The notes under the pieces are model-generated. The model saw only the letters and a list, made by a program, of their open reading frames with translations, was not told the origin of the DNA and searched no databases. This document shows positions 8,766-17,409 of a stretch of DNA of 64,000 bases, piece by piece. The stretch is from Haloactinospora alba (GTDB lineage: Bacteria > Actinomycetota > Actinomycetes > Streptosporangiales > Streptosporangiaceae): contig NZ_VFQC01000001.1 of NCBI RefSeq assembly GCF_006717075.1, forward strand, positions 3,085,501 to 3,149,500, in the 5' to 3' direction. Made by a program: the position numbers and the translations under genes. The stretch's first letter is position 1; each line of letters starts with the position of its first letter.

Positions 8766-9971
8766 TCAGCCGGCGTTTCGCCGGATCAGCTCGCAGAAGT
8801 CGGCACCGCCGGTGACCGTGACGCTTCCGCTCTCCCGGTCGAGGCCCACCCGCACCGGTTCCAGCCAGGGCGTGTGGCCGGGTTCCAGCACCTGCCGCTG
8901 CCCGAGGCGCTCGTAGTCGCGCGGGCGCCACCAGTACACCTGGCTCGTGATGGGTTTGTCGCCCTGCACCATCTCGGCGGCTATCCGCTGCATGACCTCC
9001 GTCGCCACGACGGGTTCGGTGGTGAGCAGCGGGTGGACCAGCACCAGCTCGGGAAGCGGGAGCGCCACCAGCGCCCCCTGCGAGGCGGACTCCGCATCGA
9101 GGTAGCGGCCCAGAACGTGGACGTGCGAGGCCATGTAGCGGTGCTGGCCGCCCAGGTGGATCAGGGGCACGCCGTGCGGGTCGCGGGTGGTGACCTCGAA
9201 CGGTTCCTCGGTGGAGTGCTGCAGGGCGAGCCGGAACAGGTCCGCGTCCGACACGTCCCGTCCCCGCACCGCGTCCCGCTCCAGCAGCTGGGTGTGCTCA
9301 GGATAGTCGACAGCGAGCGTCTCGGCGACGTCGGGGGCGAGTTCGCGGCTGACCACGGTCTCCCGCGCCTCCGGCCCCAGCATGCTCTGCGGGTGGACGC
9401 GCACCCGCAACCGGTCGAGGACCCCGTCCAGGTCCGTCGTTCGCCTCTCGGCACGGTTGCCCGCGGCCAGCCGTTCCCGCGCGAACTCCGCGGCCAGCCG
9501 CTCCCGCTCCTGGGGTGCCTCCTCCGCGCGGCGGCGGAAGTCGCCGATGTCGGCTTCCAGCCGGCGGTCGCCGGTGAGCGGAACGAGCACGGTGTCGGGT
9601 TCGGCGAACCGCACGGCCGCGCCCTGGTGGGCGAACGCCTCGGTGAGGGCGCGCGCCGCCGCGTCGTCCTCCGGCAGCGGGTAGTGGGTTCCGATGCGCA
9701 CTCCGCTGCTCCGGAAGGACCGCATCATCCCGCGCACGACCCCGGCGGCGAAGTCGGGCAGGTCGTCGCGCGGGGTGGCGCGTGCGTGCTGGAACGCGTC
9801 ACCGAGGTCCATGGGAGCGATGTCCTGGTGGACATCCAGCCGCAGGTGGGTGGGCGGCTGGACCTCCGCCGGGATCTCCGCGTCGCGCAGCGCGGTGAGC
9901 AGGGCGGCGGCGAACGGCTGGTCCGCCGGCGCCATGTGTGAGACGTCCGGGATGTCGCGCTCCTCGGGCAC
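8766..9971 (-). CDS. DUF1444-like protein of unknown function
   Basis: 401 soluble residues with no signal peptide or membrane helix. The C-terminal half (VHPQSMLGPEA, LAVDYPEHTQLLERDAV, ALQHSTEEPFEV, LPLPELVLVHPL) has the alternating strand pattern of DUF1444/YtpQ-like proteins, but this is a weak resemblance seen by eye. The N-terminal ~180 residues contain repeated alpha/beta segments (VHQDIAPMDLGDAFQHAR, RIGTHYPLPEDDAAARALTE). The GTG at 9971 has GGAGAGG nine bases upstream and is preferred over an ATG 19 codons earlier that lacks a binding site. It stands alone between the transfer operon and a broken kinase gene. Function unknown. Confidence 0.6.
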   Translation of the reverse strand: MPEERDIPDVSHMAPADQPFAAALLTALRDAEIPAEVQPPTHLRLDVHQDIAPMDLGDAFQHARATPRDDLPDFAAGVVRGMMRSFRSSGVRIGTHYPLPEDDAAARALTEAFAHQGAAVRFAEPDTVLVPLTGDRRLEADIGDFRRRAEEAPQERERLAAEFARERLAAGNRAERRTTDLDGVLDRLRVRVHPQSMLGPEARETVVSRELAPDVAETLAVDYPEHTQLLERDAVRGRDVSDADLFRLALQHSTEEPFEVTTRDPHGVPLIHLGGQHRYMASHVHVLGRYLDAESASQGALVALPLPELVLVHPLLTTEPVVATEVMQRIAAEMVQGDKPITSQVYWWRPRDYERLGQRQVLEPGHTPWLEPVRVGLDRESGSVTVTGGADFCELIRRNAG

Positions 9972-10474
9972 TGCTGTCCTCTCCGAAGGGGGGGCGGTCG
10001 GTGGTCGCCCGTGGGACGCCGCCGCCACCGGGGCGGTTCCCGCGCGGACGGAACGCCTCCCGGCCGGACCCGCCGTCAGACCCTGTCCGCCGGACGCTGG
10101 TGACGCCTCCGGCCAGGCGCGCTGCGGGTGGCCGGCCGTGTGCGGCGGAGCGAGGCCGGCGGCACGTGGTTACGGAGAGCCGCACGACGCCATCGAGGGC
10201 ATGAAGGGCCTCGCCTTCGGCTTCTGACTCCGACATGCCCTGCCTCTGAGTCAAAGCCGACGGTCTCACCGCCACCCCCGGTGACCGTGACTCGTACGTT
10301 CGGCAGGCAGACTTGCCCCGATCCGCGTGCGGTCCTCCATACAGCGGAAGCCGCGGGTCGCGCCAGACGCAGCCGGGCGTGGATCAACGGGCGAACTCAC
10401 CGACACGCACGGGCGGCGGCTTTTCCGGCAACAACGCCCCATCGCGAGCATCGTCTCCAACGCCGTCGACCGGC
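9972..10474. other. Intergenic region with no supported gene
   Basis: 503 bases upstream of the DUF1444-like gene and downstream of the broken kinase gene. Open frames here are Arg/Pro-rich and lack binding sites. It should hold the promoter of the DUF1444-like gene; no convincing -10/-35 pair was found. Confidence 0.4.
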
Positions 10475-11024
10475 TCAGGCTCGCACGGCCGTCGCCAGGA
10501 ACCGTTCGACGTCCTTCGGCGTCCGCAGCCGGTGGAATCTCAGGTCGGCGTGCTGCGGATCGGACATCGCCGCCTCGTAGCGCTTCCGGACCCGGTCGTA
10601 CGAGGTCCAGACCCACCACAGGATCGACTCCTCGCCGCGCCAGAACAGCAGGCCGCGCCAGTTCTCCCGGTTGCCGCTCCACAGCTCCTCGCGCGTCACG
10701 ACCCGACGGACCGTACGCCGCACCGACCGCGCCACCACGCGCCACCACGCGCCACCGCGGCGGGTCGAGCCACACCACGGTGTCGGCCCGCTCCCACACC
10801 AGAGTGCCGATCTTACTCCGGTAGTTGCCGTCGACCACCCAGGCGTCCGCGGCCGTCACGCGCCCGACGCGCTCGCTCAGTTCCTCGGCCGTGGCCGGCG
10901 ACCAGCCGGGGCCCCAGTGCAGCGCGTCGAGCTCGATGTGGGGCACGTCGAGAGAGTCGGCCAGCCGCCGCGACAGCGTCGACTTGCCCGAGCCGGAGCA
11001 CCCCACCACCGAAATCCGTCTCAT
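10475..11024 (-). pseudogene. FlaR-like small P-loop kinase, frameshifted
   Basis: The 5' part reads as a nucleoside/adenylate-kinase-like P-loop protein: MRRISVVGCSGSGKST (Walker A), LDVPHIELDALHWGPGW, WVVDGNYRS, ADTVVWLDPPRWRVVAR. The frame is then lost and the C-terminal half continues in another frame with REELWSGNRENWRG, WWVWTSYDRVRKRYE and RLRTPKDVERFL, the conserved tail of the FlaR/topology-modulation kinase family. The break coincides with two tandem copies of a 10-base unit; removing one copy restores a continuous 179-codon gene of normal family length. In the present frame a 252-residue hybrid protein would be made, ending in unrelated sequence. This may be a recent mutation, a reversible repeat change, or an assembly error. 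Confidence 0.85.
10731..10756. repeat. Tandem 10-bp duplication causing the kinase frameshift
   Basis: GCCACCACGC occurs twice head to tail (10731-10740 and 10741-10750), with a partial third copy GCCACC after it. On the minus strand it encodes the WRVVAR region of the kinase gene. Ten bases is not a multiple of three, so the duplication shifts the frame. Deleting one unit gives WRVVARSVRRTVRRVV and rejoins both halves. Confidence 0.9.
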
Positions 11025-11180
11025 GGTGCGGCGCTCCTTTCGGGTGACGGTTCAGGCCGGGCCCCACACGCTGAAGCGGAACTCCACCGCGTTTCGGCGC
11101 ATAGAGCCATCTGATAGTCGACAATGACAGCGTGGTACGAGGACCGCATCTGTGCCTGACGCGATCACATCGCCCCGGAG

Positions 11181-12107
11181 CTACCGCACCCGAAGGGCGT
11201 CGACGATTCGCTGCGCGTCCTGCTTCCCTCGTGCGGTGGGAAGCAAGGCGTACACATGCACCTCACCGTCGGCCTCGTGGAAGTCGACGTCCACGCCTGC
11301 GCTTCTGGCGGCATCATGCAAGAGATGCGCGTCAGGATTGAGGATGTCGCGCGTGCCGGTGAAGATGGAGATCGGGCCCATCCCCTCGAAGTCACCGTAC
11401 AGCGGACTCACCGACGGATCCGTGGCAGGAAGGTCTGCGCGCCACAATTCACCGAAGTACTCGCCGCCTGGTCGTCTCAGCCACGGATCGCGTGGCTGAA
11501 CGTCGTCGATTCGGGGATTGCTCCACGTGAGATCCGCTGCAGGCGACAACAGCACCGTGCGAGCCAGGGTTGTGCCCGCATCGCGCAGCCGCATCGTTGC
11601 GGAGAGGGCGATCTGACCACCGGCGGAATCGCCGAAGAGGCGCGTCCCGACGTCACGGTCCATGCTGTCCTGCACGAGTGAGGCCACACCGCGGACGACA
11701 TGCTCAGCCGTTCCCCGCGGAACAAGCGGATAGATCGGCACCGTGACGGTGGTACCGGCCTCTGCTGCGATCCGGGCGGCGAGCTGCCAATGCCGCGCGG
11801 CGATCTCATTGACCCAACCGCCCCCATGCACGAACACGGTCCGGCCTCGTGGCGCACTTCGCCGAGGGACGATCGAGTAGACGGGCCACCCCTCGATGTC
11901 TTCCCGTGTGATGGAGACATCGTCGCGCAACCGCTGTGGCGGAGCGAAGGGAAGCGGACGAACCATGCGCCCCGCCGCGTGTCGCTGAGCAGCTTCCTTG
12001 CTCCGAAAGATTTTGTTCCGTCCCGTCAATGTCAGGACGACAGGGACAAGTTTCTGCGGCACCGCGACCACTGTCCGACCCGCCCTCCCAACATCAGGTT
12101 CGCGCAA
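11181..12107 (-). CDS. Alpha/beta-hydrolase, hormone-sensitive-lipase-type esterase
   Basis: 308 residues. HGGGWVNE is the oxyanion-hole motif of the HSL/acetyl-esterase family, and GDSAGGQIAL carries the nucleophile Ser. The catalytic Asp is likely in FTGTRDILNPDA and the His in EADGEVHVYALL. Predicted reaction: hydrolysis of short or medium acyl esters in the cytoplasm; there is no signal peptide. The first ~40 residues are basic and may be partly untranslated; no strong binding site decides the start. It lies downstream of, and on the same strand as, a TetR regulator gene 194 bases away, so co-transcription is possible but not shown. Confidence 0.8.
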   Translation of the reverse strand: MREPDVGRAGRTVVAVPQKLVPVVLTLTGRNKIFRSKEAAQRHAAGRMVRPLPFAPPQRLRDDVSITREDIEGWPVYSIVPRRSAPRGRTVFVHGGGWVNEIAARHWQLAARIAAEAGTTVTVPIYPLVPRGTAEHVVRGVASLVQDSMDRDVGTRLFGDSAGGQIALSATMRLRDAGTTLARTVLLSPAADLTWSNPRIDDVQPRDPWLRRPGGEYFGELWRADLPATDPSVSPLYGDFEGMGPISIFTGTRDILNPDAHLLHDAARSAGVDVDFHEADGEVHVYALLPTARGKQDAQRIVDALRVR

Positions 12108-12301
12108 CCTCAGGAATCACCCTACTCGCGAGGGGTCTGTCGAAATAGCCCCACCACGTGATCTTGGCCCGGTCCGTAGGATCCGGCAGGCACCCGATGC
12201 GGATTCAGTCCGCACTCTCCGGTCCGTCCACGGCGGCCTCACACGTTGAACTTGAAGCCGACCGCGTCGCCGCGGCGGGAAGCCTCTGCTCCGCGGCGAG
12301 A

Positions 12302-12895
12302 CTAGACCGACGGCTGCGCCGATCGACAGATCCCGCCGAGAACAAACGCGGTCCGGCGGTCGTAGTCCGCCCGGGATGGTCGGCCGCCGTGCTTGAGGGC
12401 AAGAGCGTTGTCGAAGGCCAGCGCCTGAAAGTCGCCCGGCGTGAATCCGTGGGCCAGGACGCCAGCGGCATGACCGTCTGCGGCCAAGTCGTCGTGGAAG
12501 GCTCCTGCGACGTGGCACAGGGCCATGAGCTGCTCGGAGTCAGGGAACTCCTGCAGCAGGACGTCGTTGACCGCCGGCAGTCGGTACTGGAGATCCCGAA
12601 TCGCACCGACGTAGTAGCAGATTCGTTCTCGGACCCCAGCGACAGAACGTGCATGATCGATGACGCTCCTCAGCTCTGCCGCGACGACGTCGTCGATGAC
12701 GGCGTCGATCAATCCGACCCTTCCCCCGAATCTGTTGAAGATGGTCGCCTTGCTCACGTGGGCGGCCGCAGCGACCTCCTCGAGCGGCACAGAGAGGCTC
12801 CGCTCTCGGAACACCTGCACCGCAGCGGCACAGATCCGGTCGACATTGCGGCGGGCATCGGTGCGAAGCGTTGACGAGGACCGGGTACTGGTCAC
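12302..12895 (-). CDS. TetR family transcriptional regulator
   Basis: 197 residues. The N-terminal HTH reads VDRICAAAVQVF...VPLEEVAAAAHVSKATIFNRF, the typical TetR DNA-binding domain; the rest is an all-helical ligand/dimer domain. The GTG at 12895 is chosen because GGAGG sits six bases upstream and the protein then starts shortly before the HTH. It is divergent from an NmrA-type reductase gene, and two 17-bp near-palindromes in the shared 179-base gap are likely its operators. So it probably represses both itself and the reductase, releasing on binding a small ligand. The ligand cannot be told from sequence. Confidence 0.85.
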   Translation of the reverse strand: MTSTRSSSTLRTDARRNVDRICAAAVQVFRERSLSVPLEEVAAAAHVSKATIFNRFGGRVGLIDAVIDDVVAAELRSVIDHARSVAGVRERICYYVGAIRDLQYRLPAVNDVLLQEFPDSEQLMALCHVAGAFHDDLAADGHAAGVLAHGFTPGDFQALAFDNALALKHGGRPSRADYDRRTAFVLGGICRSAQPSV

Positions 12896-12923
12896 AGCCG
12901 CCCTCCTTCCCCGACAAGAAAAC

Positions 12924-12940
12924 TTGACCCTATAGGTCAA
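12924..12940. promoter_or_regulatory. Putative TetR operator, copy 1
   Basis: TTGACCCTATAGGTCAA, 6-bp inverted arms TTGACC/GGTCAA around a 5-base centre. It lies 28 bases upstream of the TetR GTG. A second copy with the same 17-bp length is 46 bp away centre to centre. Confidence 0.7.
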
Positions 12941-12969
12941 TTTCCTGCACGATGGTACCCGACATGAAG

Positions 12970-12986
12970 TTGACCTCATAAGTCAA
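12970..12986. promoter_or_regulatory. Putative TetR operator, copy 2
   Basis: TTGACCTCATAAGTCAA, arms TTGAC/GTCAA. It matches copy 1 at 13 of 17 positions and lies 88 bases upstream of the reductase ATG, on the side expected to control the divergent gene. Confidence 0.7.
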
Positions 12987-13074
12987 TTTTTGCGCACCGG
13001 ATCCCTCCGTGCGGCCCGCCCCACTCTCCCAGCAGAGCAGGCCCCAAGGGCCGCCTCGGCGAAAGGACGCCATC

Positions 13075-13929
13075 ATGATCATCGTGACCGGAGCGACAGG
13101 CACCCTCAACGGGGCCACGGTCGATCACCTCCTGAAGCGGGTCCCTCCAGCCCGCGTCGGCGTCAGCGTCCGCGACCCCGAACGCGCGAAGCACCTGGCC
13201 GACCAAGGAGTCCGCGTGCGGCAGGGAAGCTACGACGAACCCGCGGCTCTGCGCCACTCGTTCGCCGACGCCGAGCAGGTGCTTCTGGTCTCTTCCAGCG
13301 ACGCCACTGCCGACGTCGTCGCGCAGCACCGGACGGCGATCGATGCTGCCGTCGCCGCCGGGGCGCGGCGGATCCTGTACACCAGCGCCCACGGGACCGG
13401 ATTCGACACTCCCTATCCGCCACTCGCCATCCACGCGGCCACTGAGGATCACCTCGCAGCTTCAGGCGTCGCATGGACAGTGCTGCGCAACGGCTTCTAC
13501 GGAGACCTCGGGCAACTGCTCGGCCCGTGGCAGGCGACGGGAGTGATCGCCAAACCCGCCGACGGCCCGTTCTCCTGGGTCGATCGGCGTGATGCCGCGG
13601 AGGCTGCCGCGGCGATCCTCGCCAGCGACTCCCCGTTCGACGGCCCCGTCGATCTGACGCTGCCCTCACCGGTCACCCTCGCGGACTTCGCCTCGGCGGC
13701 ATCCGAGCTCACCGGTCGCCACGTCGATCGCATCGTTGTCGACGACGAGAAGTGGGTTGCTGATGAGATGGCGAACGGCGTTCCGGAGGCGGCCGCACGC
13801 TTCACTCTCTCGATGTTCCAGGCGACACGGACCGGCCATTTCGCACGATCCGATTCCAAGCTCTCCCGGCTCCTCGGGCGGGAGCCGCGCAGTGTTGCCG
13901 ATCAGCTGGCAGATCAGATCGCCGGTTGA
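13075..13929 (+). CDS. NmrA-like NAD(P)-binding protein / quinone oxidoreductase-type SDR
   Basis: 284 residues. The N-terminus MIIVTGATGTLNGATVDHLL is a Rossmann nucleotide-binding motif of the atypical SDR/NmrA family (GATGxxG). The central LRNGFYGDL and the C-terminal DFASAASELTGR region match NmrA/QOR2-like proteins, such as NADPH-dependent quinone reductases or redox sensors. The ATG at 13075 has GAAAGGA eight bases upstream; an earlier in-frame ATG would sit close to operator 2 and adds no conserved sequence. It is divergent from the TetR gene and likely induced when that repressor leaves the operators. The usual SDR YxxxK pair is not evident, as in many NmrA proteins. Confidence 0.85.
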   Translation: MIIVTGATGTLNGATVDHLLKRVPPARVGVSVRDPERAKHLADQGVRVRQGSYDEPAALRHSFADAEQVLLVSSSDATADVVAQHRTAIDAAVAAGARRILYTSAHGTGFDTPYPPLAIHAATEDHLAASGVAWTVLRNGFYGDLGQLLGPWQATGVIAKPADGPFSWVDRRDAAEAAAAILASDSPFDGPVDLTLPSPVTLADFASAASELTGRHVDRIVVDDEKWVADEMANGVPEAAARFTLSMFQATRTGHFARSDSKLSRLLGREPRSVADQLADQIAG

Positions 13930-14043
13930 ATCGCCCGCCCCGGCTATGCCCGGCTCTCCCCGGGGCGATCCCGGACACCGTCCGGTGCGACCTCACCACA
14001 GTAACAGCCGGCGTCGGACCCCAGAGGCTGGCCCGGAACGCGA

Positions 14044-15138
14044 CTACACGTTGAACCTGAACTCCACGACGTCGCCGTCCTGCATGACGTACTCCTTGCC
14101 CTCCATGCGGACCCGGCCGTTGGCGCGGGCGGTCTGCATGCTCCCGGCCGCCATCAGCTCGTCGTAGGACACGATCTCGGCCTTGATGAAGCCGCGCTGG
14201 AAGTCGGAGTGGATGGCGCCGGCCGCCTCCGGAGCGGTGGCGCCCTTCGGGATCGTCCACGCGCGGGTTTCCTTCGGACCGGCGGTCAGATAGGTCTGCA
14301 GCCCCAGCGTGTCGAAGCCGACCCGGGCGAGCTGGGCCAGGCCGCTCTCCGTCTGGCCCATCGACTCCATCAGCTCGGCCGCCTCGTCCTCGTCCAGCTC
14401 CGCCAGTTCCGCCTCGATCTTGGCGTCCAGGAAGATCGCCTCGTTGGGGGCGACCAGCTCGGAGAGCTTGGCCCGCACGTCGGGGTTGGCGAGCTCGTCG
14501 GACTCCACGTTGAACACGTACAGGAACGGTTTCGCGGTCAGGAGGTTGAGCTCACGGACCAACCCGAGGTCGATGCCGGCCGCGGCGGCACCGGTGGACA
14601 GGCTCTGACCCTCGTTCAGCACCCGCTGGGCCGCCTGGGCGGCCGCCAGTGTCTCCTGGGCCTTCTTGTCCTTGGCGTTGCGCTTGGACTCCTTCTCCAA
14701 CCGCGGCAGCGCCTTCTCCAGAGTCTGCAGGTCGGCGAGGATCAACTCGGTGTTGATGGTCTCGATGTCGCGGGCCGGTTCGATACCGCCGGCCACGTGG
14801 GTGACGTCGGCGTCGTTGAACCCGCGGATGACCTGGCAGATCGCGTCCGCCTCCCGGATGTTGGCGAGGAACTGGTTGCCCAGCCCCTCCCCCTCGGAGG
14901 CGCCGCTGACGATCCCGGCGATGTCCACGAAGTCCACCGTGGCGGGGATGGTCTTGGCGGAGTCGAACATCTCCGCCAGAGCGGGCAGGCGGGAGTCGGG
15001 GACCCCCACCACTCCGACATTGGGCTCAATGGTCGCGAACGGGTAGTTCGCGGCGAGCGCCTCGTTCTGGGTCAGCGCGTTAAACAGTGTGGACTTACCG
15101 ACGTTCGGCAGACCAACGATCCCGATTGACAGACTCAC
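14044..15138 (-). CDS. ychF: Redox-regulated ATPase YchF
   Basis: 364 residues, the normal YchF length. [20 protein letters not shown] is the G1 motif, DFVDIAGIV is G3, and FNVES replaces the NKxD motif, which is why this Obg-family member prefers ATP. The C-terminal TGS domain ends in [16 protein letters not shown]. The protein binds ribosomes and is linked to stress and translation control. The GTG at 15138 begins MSLSIGIVG as in relatives. There is no Shine-Dalgarno; instead a TAGACT -10-like box lies eight bases upstream, suggesting a leaderless mRNA. It converges on the NmrA gene. The 114-base gap between them holds an imperfect GC-rich hairpin near 13928-13974 that may end both transcripts. 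Confidence 0.97.
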   Translation of the reverse strand: MSLSIGIVGLPNVGKSTLFNALTQNEALAANYPFATIEPNVGVVGVPDSRLPALAEMFDSAKTIPATVDFVDIAGIVSGASEGEGLGNQFLANIREADAICQVIRGFNDADVTHVAGGIEPARDIETINTELILADLQTLEKALPRLEKESKRNAKDKKAQETLAAAQAAQRVLNEGQSLSTGAAAAGIDLGLVRELNLLTAKPFLYVFNVESDELANPDVRAKLSELVAPNEAIFLDAKIEAELAELDEDEAAELMESMGQTESGLAQLARVGFDTLGLQTYLTAGPKETRAWTIPKGATAPEAAGAIHSDFQRGFIKAEIVSYDELMAAGSMQTARANGRVRMEGKEYVMQDGDVVEFRFNV

Positions 15139-15146
15139 GGGAGACA

Positions 15147-15152
15147 AGTCTA
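15147..15152 (-). promoter_or_regulatory. Likely -10 box of a leaderless ychF transcript
   Basis: TAGACT on the minus strand, eight bases before the GTG. That spacing would put transcription start on the start codon. A poor -35 candidate (CTGAGC) lies 17 bases further upstream. Leaderless starts are common in actinomycetes; this one is inferred. Confidence 0.45.
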
Positions 15153-15482
15153 GGTGCGCTGACCACAGGCTCAGGACGGTCGACTCCGGAGCAGCTCGCA
15201 CCATCCCCAATGAGTCGGGCGAAACAGCGACATCTCGGGCGCGTCAGTGGACATTCCGGTGACGTGCGGGCGACCTTTGTGTGAAACGACCTGCGAACCC
15301 GAAGCCACAAGGAGTATGTTCGGATTTCGGCCCCCGGGAGTCGATGATCGCGCGCCACCCGCCGAAATCCCGGCACGGCCACCGCCGAGCCGCCCGGCCC
15401 ACACGCCGGCGCCAGCCGCACGAGCCTTTCCGAGCCCGCGGCACGACACCACAATCCAGGTCACTGTTGGGGGGAATGTCCA
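15153..15482. other. Intergenic region between divergent ychF and FkbM genes
   Basis: 330 bases. Apart from the ychF -10 box at its left edge and the GGGGGGA ribosome binding site of the FkbM gene at its right edge, nothing recognisable was seen. Frames that cross it are Arg/Pro-rich and lack motifs. Confidence 0.4.
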
Positions 15483-16457
15483 GTGGTAACCGGCCAGATG
15501 CGGGCTTTCGTCCGCCGCTACCCCGCCGTCCGCCACGCGACCCGGCAACTGCGCATCCGGCTCCCGCAGGGTCTGGGAGGGGTCAGCCGCGACCGCCGCC
15601 CACCGCGACAGCGCAGTTTCTCCCTGCGGCTGCCACGCCGCGCGGGATCTCCGACCGCCGGACCGGACACGCTTCAGGTGTCCGCACCGGGCGGTTTCTG
15701 GATGGCCAAGAAACTCCAGCGCGGCGGATTGGCCAACTACGAACCCGAGACACTGGCGTGTTTCCTGGCCGCCCTGGAGCACGCCCGCTCCGGTGCCGTA
15801 CTGGACATCGGGTCGAACGTGGGGGTGTACAGCACGCTCGCGGCGGCGCGCAGCCAGCGCCCCACCTACGCCTTCGAACCGACCCCCGCGATCGCCGCGG
15901 CCGCCCGCGCGGTGGCCGTGCGCAACAACCTGCCGGTGCGGGTGGTGGAACTGGCACTGAGCAGCCACAGCGGCACCGGGCCGCTGTTCCTGTCGGCGAC
16001 GAGCGACGCCTCGAACTCCCTGGCCCGCGGGTTCCGTCCGGGGGTGGGGCGGCTCCCGGTCCGGTTGGAGACCCTGTCGCACTGGCAGGAGGCCGAAGGG
16101 GTCTGCCCGTCAATCCTCAAGCTCGACACGGAGACGACCGAACCGGACGTGATCGCGGGCGGACTGGAGGTGCTGCGCCGGTTCCGGCCCTGGGTGTTCT
16201 GCGAGGTCCTACCCGGCTGGGGTGTGGAGGAACGGCTGATGGCGCTACTGGAGCCGCTCGAGTACCGGTGGTACCAGCTGTGCGGCCATCCCCCCTACCG
16301 GCCGCGCCCCACCATCACCGGCAACAGCCCGGACCCCACCCAGCGCATGTGGTTGTTCGCCCCCACCACCCTGCCGGAAGGAGTGTGGGACACCGCCCGC
16401 GCGTGGCGCCGCGCCATCGACGCGTGCACCCCGCTCGCGGGACAGACCGCCGAGTAG
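15483..16457 (+). CDS. FkbM family SAM-dependent methyltransferase
   Basis: 324 residues. AVLDIGSNVGVYSTLAA is the SAM-binding motif I; YAFEPTPAIAAAARA is motif II (acidic loop binding the ribose); KLDTETTEPDVIAGG matches the FkbM signature KxDxEG, with Thr-Thr-Glu here where relatives have Glu-Gly. The first ~60 residues are basic with no signal peptide. FkbM enzymes O-methylate sugars, polyketides or other small molecules; the substrate is unknown and no biosynthetic cluster surrounds it. The GTG start has GGGGGGA seven bases upstream. Confidence 0.85.
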   Translation: MVTGQMRAFVRRYPAVRHATRQLRIRLPQGLGGVSRDRRPPRQRSFSLRLPRRAGSPTAGPDTLQVSAPGGFWMAKKLQRGGLANYEPETLACFLAALEHARSGAVLDIGSNVGVYSTLAAARSQRPTYAFEPTPAIAAAARAVAVRNNLPVRVVELALSSHSGTGPLFLSATSDASNSLARGFRPGVGRLPVRLETLSHWQEAEGVCPSILKLDTETTEPDVIAGGLEVLRRFRPWVFCEVLPGWGVEERLMALLEPLEYRWYQLCGHPPYRPRPTITGNSPDPTQRMWLFAPTTLPEGVWDTARAWRRAIDACTPLAGQTAE

Positions 16458-16679
16458 AACCGAGCGGAACAGCACCGACGGTCCGGTGCAGCAAGACCCC
16501 GCCACGCCACCCGCGTCCACACCACCTGCCCGCCGCGGTGGCCCGGACCAGCCACGGGGCAACCGGACCCGCCCGCGCGAGACGCACCAGGTCGGGCGAC
16601 GTTCCCACCGTCGGGCTGACACGACCGGAACCCGGAGTCAGCGACGCGTAAGGGAACAGCACGCCCGGGACGCGTGGGG

Positions 16680-17075
16680 TCACGGCGCCCACTCCTCCCG
16701 GTAGCCCGGGCGCTGTGAGTACCGGGCGGCGATTTTGCGCAGCCTCGCGACGTTGCCCGTCCTCTCGCACTCGGCGAGCACCCCGCGAGCCTGCTCGATC
16801 ATACTCAGCACCTCGTCCAGGAGGGACGCGGACTCCTTCCGGTTCCAGTCGGATCTTCTCTGGTTCGACTTGGCGCGCAGCAGATCCTGCGTGAGGTCCT
16901 CGTCCTGCTGGATCCGGTCTCCGTACTCCCGCTCCGCGTCCTCGATCCGCTGGTCGATCTCCTCGGAAGCCGAGGCCGAGTCCATGAGCGAGGACAGTAA
17001 CGCCCACGCCTGATGTTCCTCGAGGTCGAGCTGCTCACGCAGAAACGCGGCGAGCTCTCCCGTGTCCCCGCTCAC
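16680..17075 (-). CDS. DUF6221-like small helical protein
   Basis: 131 residues, almost all charged alpha-helix. The N-terminus SGDTGELAAFLREQLDLEEH resembles the DUF6221 family (short actinobacterial proteins starting with xLxxFLRxRLxED), and a later heptad-like region (RIEDAEREYGDRIQQDEDL) could form a coiled coil. The GTG at 17075 is chosen for its GGAGG seven bases upstream; the open frame extends much further but is non-conserved. Function unknown; members are often found in prophage or accessory regions. It converges with the FkbM gene across a 222-base gap. Confidence 0.65.
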   Translation of the reverse strand: MSGDTGELAAFLREQLDLEEHQAWALLSSLMDSASASEEIDQRIEDAEREYGDRIQQDEDLTQDLLRAKSNQRRSDWNRKESASLLDEVLSMIEQARGVLAECERTGNVARLRKIAARYSQRPGYREEWAP

Positions 17076-17409
17076 GACCGAACCTCCCCGTACGCGTCCA
17101 CGACATTCCTGACCTTCCGAGGGCTTCCCAACACAGTCCGCGCCTCCTCCCCGGGATCCGCGACCCGGCCAGTACCTCATCCCCTTCCCCGCCCGGGACC
17201 GGGCCGCACCGATCATCCCACCGCCGGGGTTCTCCCTGCCCTCGAACCACGGTACGTGTCCACCTGACATCCCGTAGTGGCGCGGCCGTTCGTCCGGCAC
17301 ATGAGACCACGACGCAGGGATATTGGCCGGATGTGGCCATACCCGGTTACACAACGGACGCGCTCCGGTAGTTTTGTTCTGTTTTTACCCCTCGCGTGAC
17401 CGTTGTGTG
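17076..17409. other. Divergent intergenic region upstream of the polymorphic toxin
   Basis: 334 bases between the DUF6221 gene and the toxin gene. It should contain both promoters. A TTTTGTTCTGTTTTTACC stretch near 17371-17388 is the only AT-rich segment and lies just upstream of the toxin start, but no clear promoter pair was recognised. The toxin frame is open back to an ATG at 17323. Confidence 0.4.

Noticed and set aside
9799-10275. Minus-strand frame beginning MAVRPSALTQRQGMSESEAEG over the start of the DUF1444-like gene
   Set aside because: Most of it is antisense or out-of-frame to the DUF1444-like gene and becomes Arg/Gly-rich; only the first residues look protein-like.
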